A DNA stretch of 24,677 nt from Clostridia bacterium (GTDB lineage: Bacteria > Bacillota_A > Clostridia > Oscillospirales > CAG-272), in contig JAFQLN010000033.1 in NCBI GenBank assembly GCA_017414585.1, forward strand, positions 1 to 24,677, written 5' to 3'. Position numbers and translations under genes: made by a program. Below are positions 22,537 to 24,677 of the stretch, piece by piece; positions within the stretch are counted from its first letter, which is position 1, and every line of letters begins with the position of its first letter. The notes under the pieces were generated by a model. It searched no databases, was not told the origin of the DNA, and was given only the letters and a program-made list of their open reading frames with translations.

Positions 22537-23199
22537 ATGTTCAAACACGAAAAAGAATTATTTCATCCCGTAGGCATCGAACGCCCGAATCCGCAGTATG
22601 CTGTGCTTCTTCAGGAACAGCTGGGCGGCGGCAACGGGGAACTGAAAGCAGCGATGCAGTATATGTCTCAGAGTTTCCGGATCAAGGATCCCGAAATCAA
22701 GGATCTGTTCCTCGACATCGCGGCGGAAGAACTGGGGCATATGGAAATGGTGGCGCAGACGATCAGCCTTCTCAACGGCCACGATGTGGATGCCGGAAAG
22801 GTACAGGCAGGGGAAGTGCAGACCCATGTACAGCTCGGGCTGAATCCCGGACTCATCAATGCATCGGGATATTCCTGGACAGCGGATTACGTCACCGTGA
22901 CGGGGGATCTTTGCGCCGATCTTCTCTCCAATATCGCATCGGAACAGCGCGCCAAGGTGGTTTACGAATACCTTTATCGCCAGATCGAAGATAAGAAGGT
23001 GCGTGAAACCATCGACTTTTTGCTGAACCGTGAAGAAGCGCATAACCAGATGTTCCGCGATGCATTCAATAAAGTACAGCAGTCCGGCTCCAACAGGGAT
23101 TTCGGTACAACCAAAGCCGCGAAGATGTATTTCTCCATGTCCGAACCGGGAGCGAATACCTTTGCCGCAGGCGAGACCCATGCACCGACATTCCGATAA
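22537..23199 (+). CDS. Manganese catalase family protein (CotJC-like)
   Basis: A 220-residue ferritin-like four-helix bundle of the manganese catalase / CotJC group. It disproportionates H2O2 and in spore formers is found in the coat. The five di-manganese ligands are E35 (NGELKAAMQ), E65 and H68 (AAEELGHMEM), E136 (ASEQRAKVVYEYL) and H169 (REEAHNQMF). It is shorter than full-length Lactobacillus-type catalase (about 266 residues), in line with CotJC. CotJA and CotJB genes are absent beside it. GGAGG lies 12 nt before the ATG, a longer gap than usual. It may be co-transcribed with the TetR gene and ends at its own terminator. Oxidative-stress or metal-linked control is plausible from context. 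Confidence 0.9.
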   Translation: MFKHEKELFHPVGIERPNPQYAVLLQEQLGGGNGELKAAMQYMSQSFRIKDPEIKDLFLDIAAEELGHMEMVAQTISLLNGHDVDAGKVQAGEVQTHVQLGLNPGLINASGYSWTADYVTVTGDLCADLLSNIASEQRAKVVYEYLYRQIEDKKVRETIDFLLNREEAHNQMFRDAFNKVQQSGSNRDFGTTKAAKMYFSMSEPGANTFAAGETHAPTFR

Positions 23200-23216
23200 A
23201 ACGCAAGCAGGAAAAG

Positions 23217-23242
23217 TACCGTCCGATATGGGCGGTATTTTT
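23217..23242 (+). terminator. Rho-independent terminator after the manganese catalase gene
   Basis: TACCGTCC (23217-23224) pairs with GGGCGGTA (23230-23237), eight pairs including one G-U, around a 5-nt loop and followed by TTTTT (23238-23242). Confidence 0.75.
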
Positions 23243-23287
23243 GCAGAAAAGATTTTAGGTATGCATCATTTCAAATTGTCGTTAATC

Positions 23288-23317
23288 TTGACATATCCCG
23301 TTCCCGTCGGGTATAAT
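23288..23317 (+). promoter_or_regulatory. Consensus sigma-A promoter of the MFS gene
   Basis: TTGACA (23288-23293) and TATAAT (23312-23317) both match consensus fully, with an 18-bp spacer. A short palindrome CCCG-T-CGGG (23303-23311) abuts the -10 and could be an operator, though it is too short to be sure. Confidence 0.8.
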
Positions 23318-23348
23318 AGAACAAAAATGAAACAAAAAGGACATCTTT

Positions 23349-24542
23349 ATGAGCAAACTCAAATCTCTGTTCAGCGAGAATACTCCCTTCAAAGCATTTC
23401 TCCTGTCCGTGCTGATTACCGGCGTATCCTACGGTCTGTACAAAGGCATGCTTGACAACTTCATGGCGGAGATCGTCGGCATGAGCGAAGCCGACCGCGG
23501 CGTGACCGAATTTTTCCGTGAACTGCCCGGTGTAACCCTTGTCTTGATTCTCGCAGCATTCTATATGTTCTCGGCAGAAACAATGTATAAGGCGGGAGCA
23601 GTTATCATGCTGATCGGTATGACGATGCACGCAGCACTTCCTGCGACCAAGGTTCTTACCACACTGGCGATCTGTATGTACGCGCTGGGTGAGCATATCC
23701 AGATGGGGATGAAGAGTACGCTGACATTAAAATATACCAAAGGAGACAACGGCGGTGCTGCGCTCGGCGTGCAGAGTGCGGTATCCCAGATCGGCACGCT
23801 GTTCGGTTACATAGTCATCATCGCTGCATTTTCTCTTGCATCCGCCGCGCAGCCATATACCTTCTTCTTCGTCTGTGCAGCTGTGCTGGCGGGACTGAGC
23901 GTGCTGTGCTCATTGAAAATCAGCGGACGGAGCGAAACAGACTCAACCAAACGCCGCTTTTATTTCAGCAAGAAATATACCAAATATTATATGCTTGAGA
24001 TGTTCTACGGCGCACGCAAGCAGGTCTTCATCACTTTCGGGCCTTATGTTCTGATCATGATGTACGGCGCGAGCACTGCGGTCATCAGCCTCCTGTTTGC
24101 AGTTTCGGCAATTGCCTGCTTCTTAGCTTCTCCTGTTGTGGGTAGGATTATCGACCGGGTCGGCTACAAGACCGTTATGGTTGCCGATACGCTGATTCTC
24201 GTCATTATCTGTTTCTTCTACGGCTTTGCGCACCACATTTTCCCGCGTGATGCAGCGTTCACCGTCTGCTGTATCAACTATTTGCTTGACGCGGTGATAT
24301 CGCTCAGTTCCATGGCGTCGAATGTCTATGTCAAGGATCTGGCAGACGATCCCGAAGAGGTCAAGGCAACCATATCCACTGGCGTGTCGATCAACCATAT
24401 TATCACCATTTTCATCGCACTGTTCGGCGGCTGGGTGTGGCAGGTTCTGGGGATCGAGCTCTTGTTCATTGTTTCAGCCGTTCTGGGACTTCTCAACAGC
24501 GCATATGCGGCGACGATAAAAGTACCGAAGCGGAGTGCATAA
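23349..24542 (+). CDS. MFS transporter
   Basis: A 397-residue membrane protein with about 12 hydrophobic segments in two halves, divided by a basic cytoplasmic loop at about residues 194-215 (KISGRSETDSTKRRFYFSKK). The second half contains the major-facilitator loop motif PVVGRIIDRVGYKTVM, the typical G-x(3)-D-R-x-G. The first half has TGVSYGLYKGMLDNFMAE and the G-rich GAALGVQSAVSQIGTLFGY. The RBS AAAAGGA sits 7 nt before the ATG, and a consensus promoter lies just upstream, so it is its own transcription unit. The substrate is not predictable. No terminator was recognised downstream before the window ends. Confidence 0.92.
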   Translation: MSKLKSLFSENTPFKAFLLSVLITGVSYGLYKGMLDNFMAEIVGMSEADRGVTEFFRELPGVTLVLILAAFYMFSAETMYKAGAVIMLIGMTMHAALPATKVLTTLAICMYALGEHIQMGMKSTLTLKYTKGDNGGAALGVQSAVSQIGTLFGYIVIIAAFSLASAAQPYTFFFVCAAVLAGLSVLCSLKISGRSETDSTKRRFYFSKKYTKYYMLEMFYGARKQVFITFGPYVLIMMYGASTAVISLLFAVSAIACFLASPVVGRIIDRVGYKTVMVADTLILVIICFFYGFAHHIFPRDAAFTVCCINYLLDAVISLSSMASNVYVKDLADDPEEVKATISTGVSINHIITIFIALFGGWVWQVLGIELLFIVSAVLGLLNSAYAATIKVPKRSA

Positions 24543-24634
24543 CCAGAGAGGGCATACATAAATGTTGCTTCCTTTGAGCTTGCGTGACAGAGAGTGAAAA
24601 TACCGTAAACCCAAAAACAGCAACAGTGCGTTGC

Positions 24635-24663
24635 TTGTCACATCTGTTCCGCTGTGATATAAT
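24635..24663 (+). promoter_or_regulatory. Promoter for a gene beyond the right edge
   Basis: TTGTCA (24635-24640, 5 of 6) and TATAAT (24658-24663) with a 17-bp spacer, the -10 extended by TGA. A 6-bp hairpin AGCAAC (24619-24624)/GTTGCT (24630-24635) overlaps the -35. The transcribed gene lies outside the window. Confidence 0.65.
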
Positions 24664-24677
24664 GAAATCACAGAAAA

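Noticed and set aside
1..24677. CRISPR arrays, tRNA or rRNA genes, insertion sequences, prophage
   Set aside because: No regularly spaced repeats, tRNA cloverleaf with CCA end, rRNA signature, transposase, integrase or phage protein was recognised on either strand.

Overview
The window looks like a chromosomal segment of an anaerobic, Gram-positive, spore-former-related member of the Clostridia, probably an Oscillospirales/Ruminococcaceae-like gut bacterium. The reasons are the gene order miaB - ylbF/ymcA family - mutS - mutL (a Firmicutes arrangement), a NusG_II / Gx transporter / ApbE flavin module, a CotJC-like manganese catalase, strong AGGAGG ribosome binding sites, sigma-A type promoters (TTGACA/TATAAT), moderately high GC with many C/G-ending codons, and palindromic intergenic repeats of the kind I associate with such genomes. 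The taxonomic call is an inference; no rRNA or tRNA gene is present.

Region 1 (1-3737): a palindromic repeat (14-133), a promoter (224-252), then a tightly packed plus-strand group. It holds a membrane-anchored NusG domain II protein (EetA-like), a Gx transporter (EetB-like), a lipoprotein FAD:protein FMN transferase (ApbE) and the tRNA methylthiotransferase MiaB. The first three resemble part of the flavin-based extracellular electron transfer / Rnf-associated module. Region 2 (3738-9784): a 306-bp structured gap, a YlbF/YmcA family protein with a Cys-rich tail, then mutS and mutL separated by a 151-bp palindromic element. Region 3 (9785-12491): tgt of a divergent base-pocket type, a small membrane protein, a lipoate-protein ligase, and a triple-nested inverted repeat acting as a convergent terminator.

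Region 4 (12479-15195): an AraC-type regulator diverging from an orphan lipoprotein solute-binding protein, each with a recognisable promoter. Region 5 (15227-18177, minus strand): a compact cytoplasmic Ntn amidohydrolase, the bifunctional chorismate mutase/prephenate dehydratase PheA, and a nucleoside hydrolase. Region 6 (18178-19656): a promoter-rich gap with a tiny ORF, an SDR oxidoreductase with a palindrome between its -35 and -10, and a DUF1801 protein. Region 7 (19723-24677): a P1B metal ATPase divergent from its probable TetR regulator, with GAAC/GTTC operator-like sites between them. A CotJC-like manganese catalase, an MFS transporter, and a promoter for a gene beyond the right edge follow.

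No phage, insertion sequence, CRISPR array, tRNA or rRNA was found. Most genes are core or metabolic. The features most worth a second look are the palindromic repeats (14-133, 7276-7426, 12376-12491), the mutually exclusive hairpins upstream of the ylbF-family gene, the EetA/EetB/ApbE-like triad, the altered base pocket of Tgt and the altered ACT motif of PheA.
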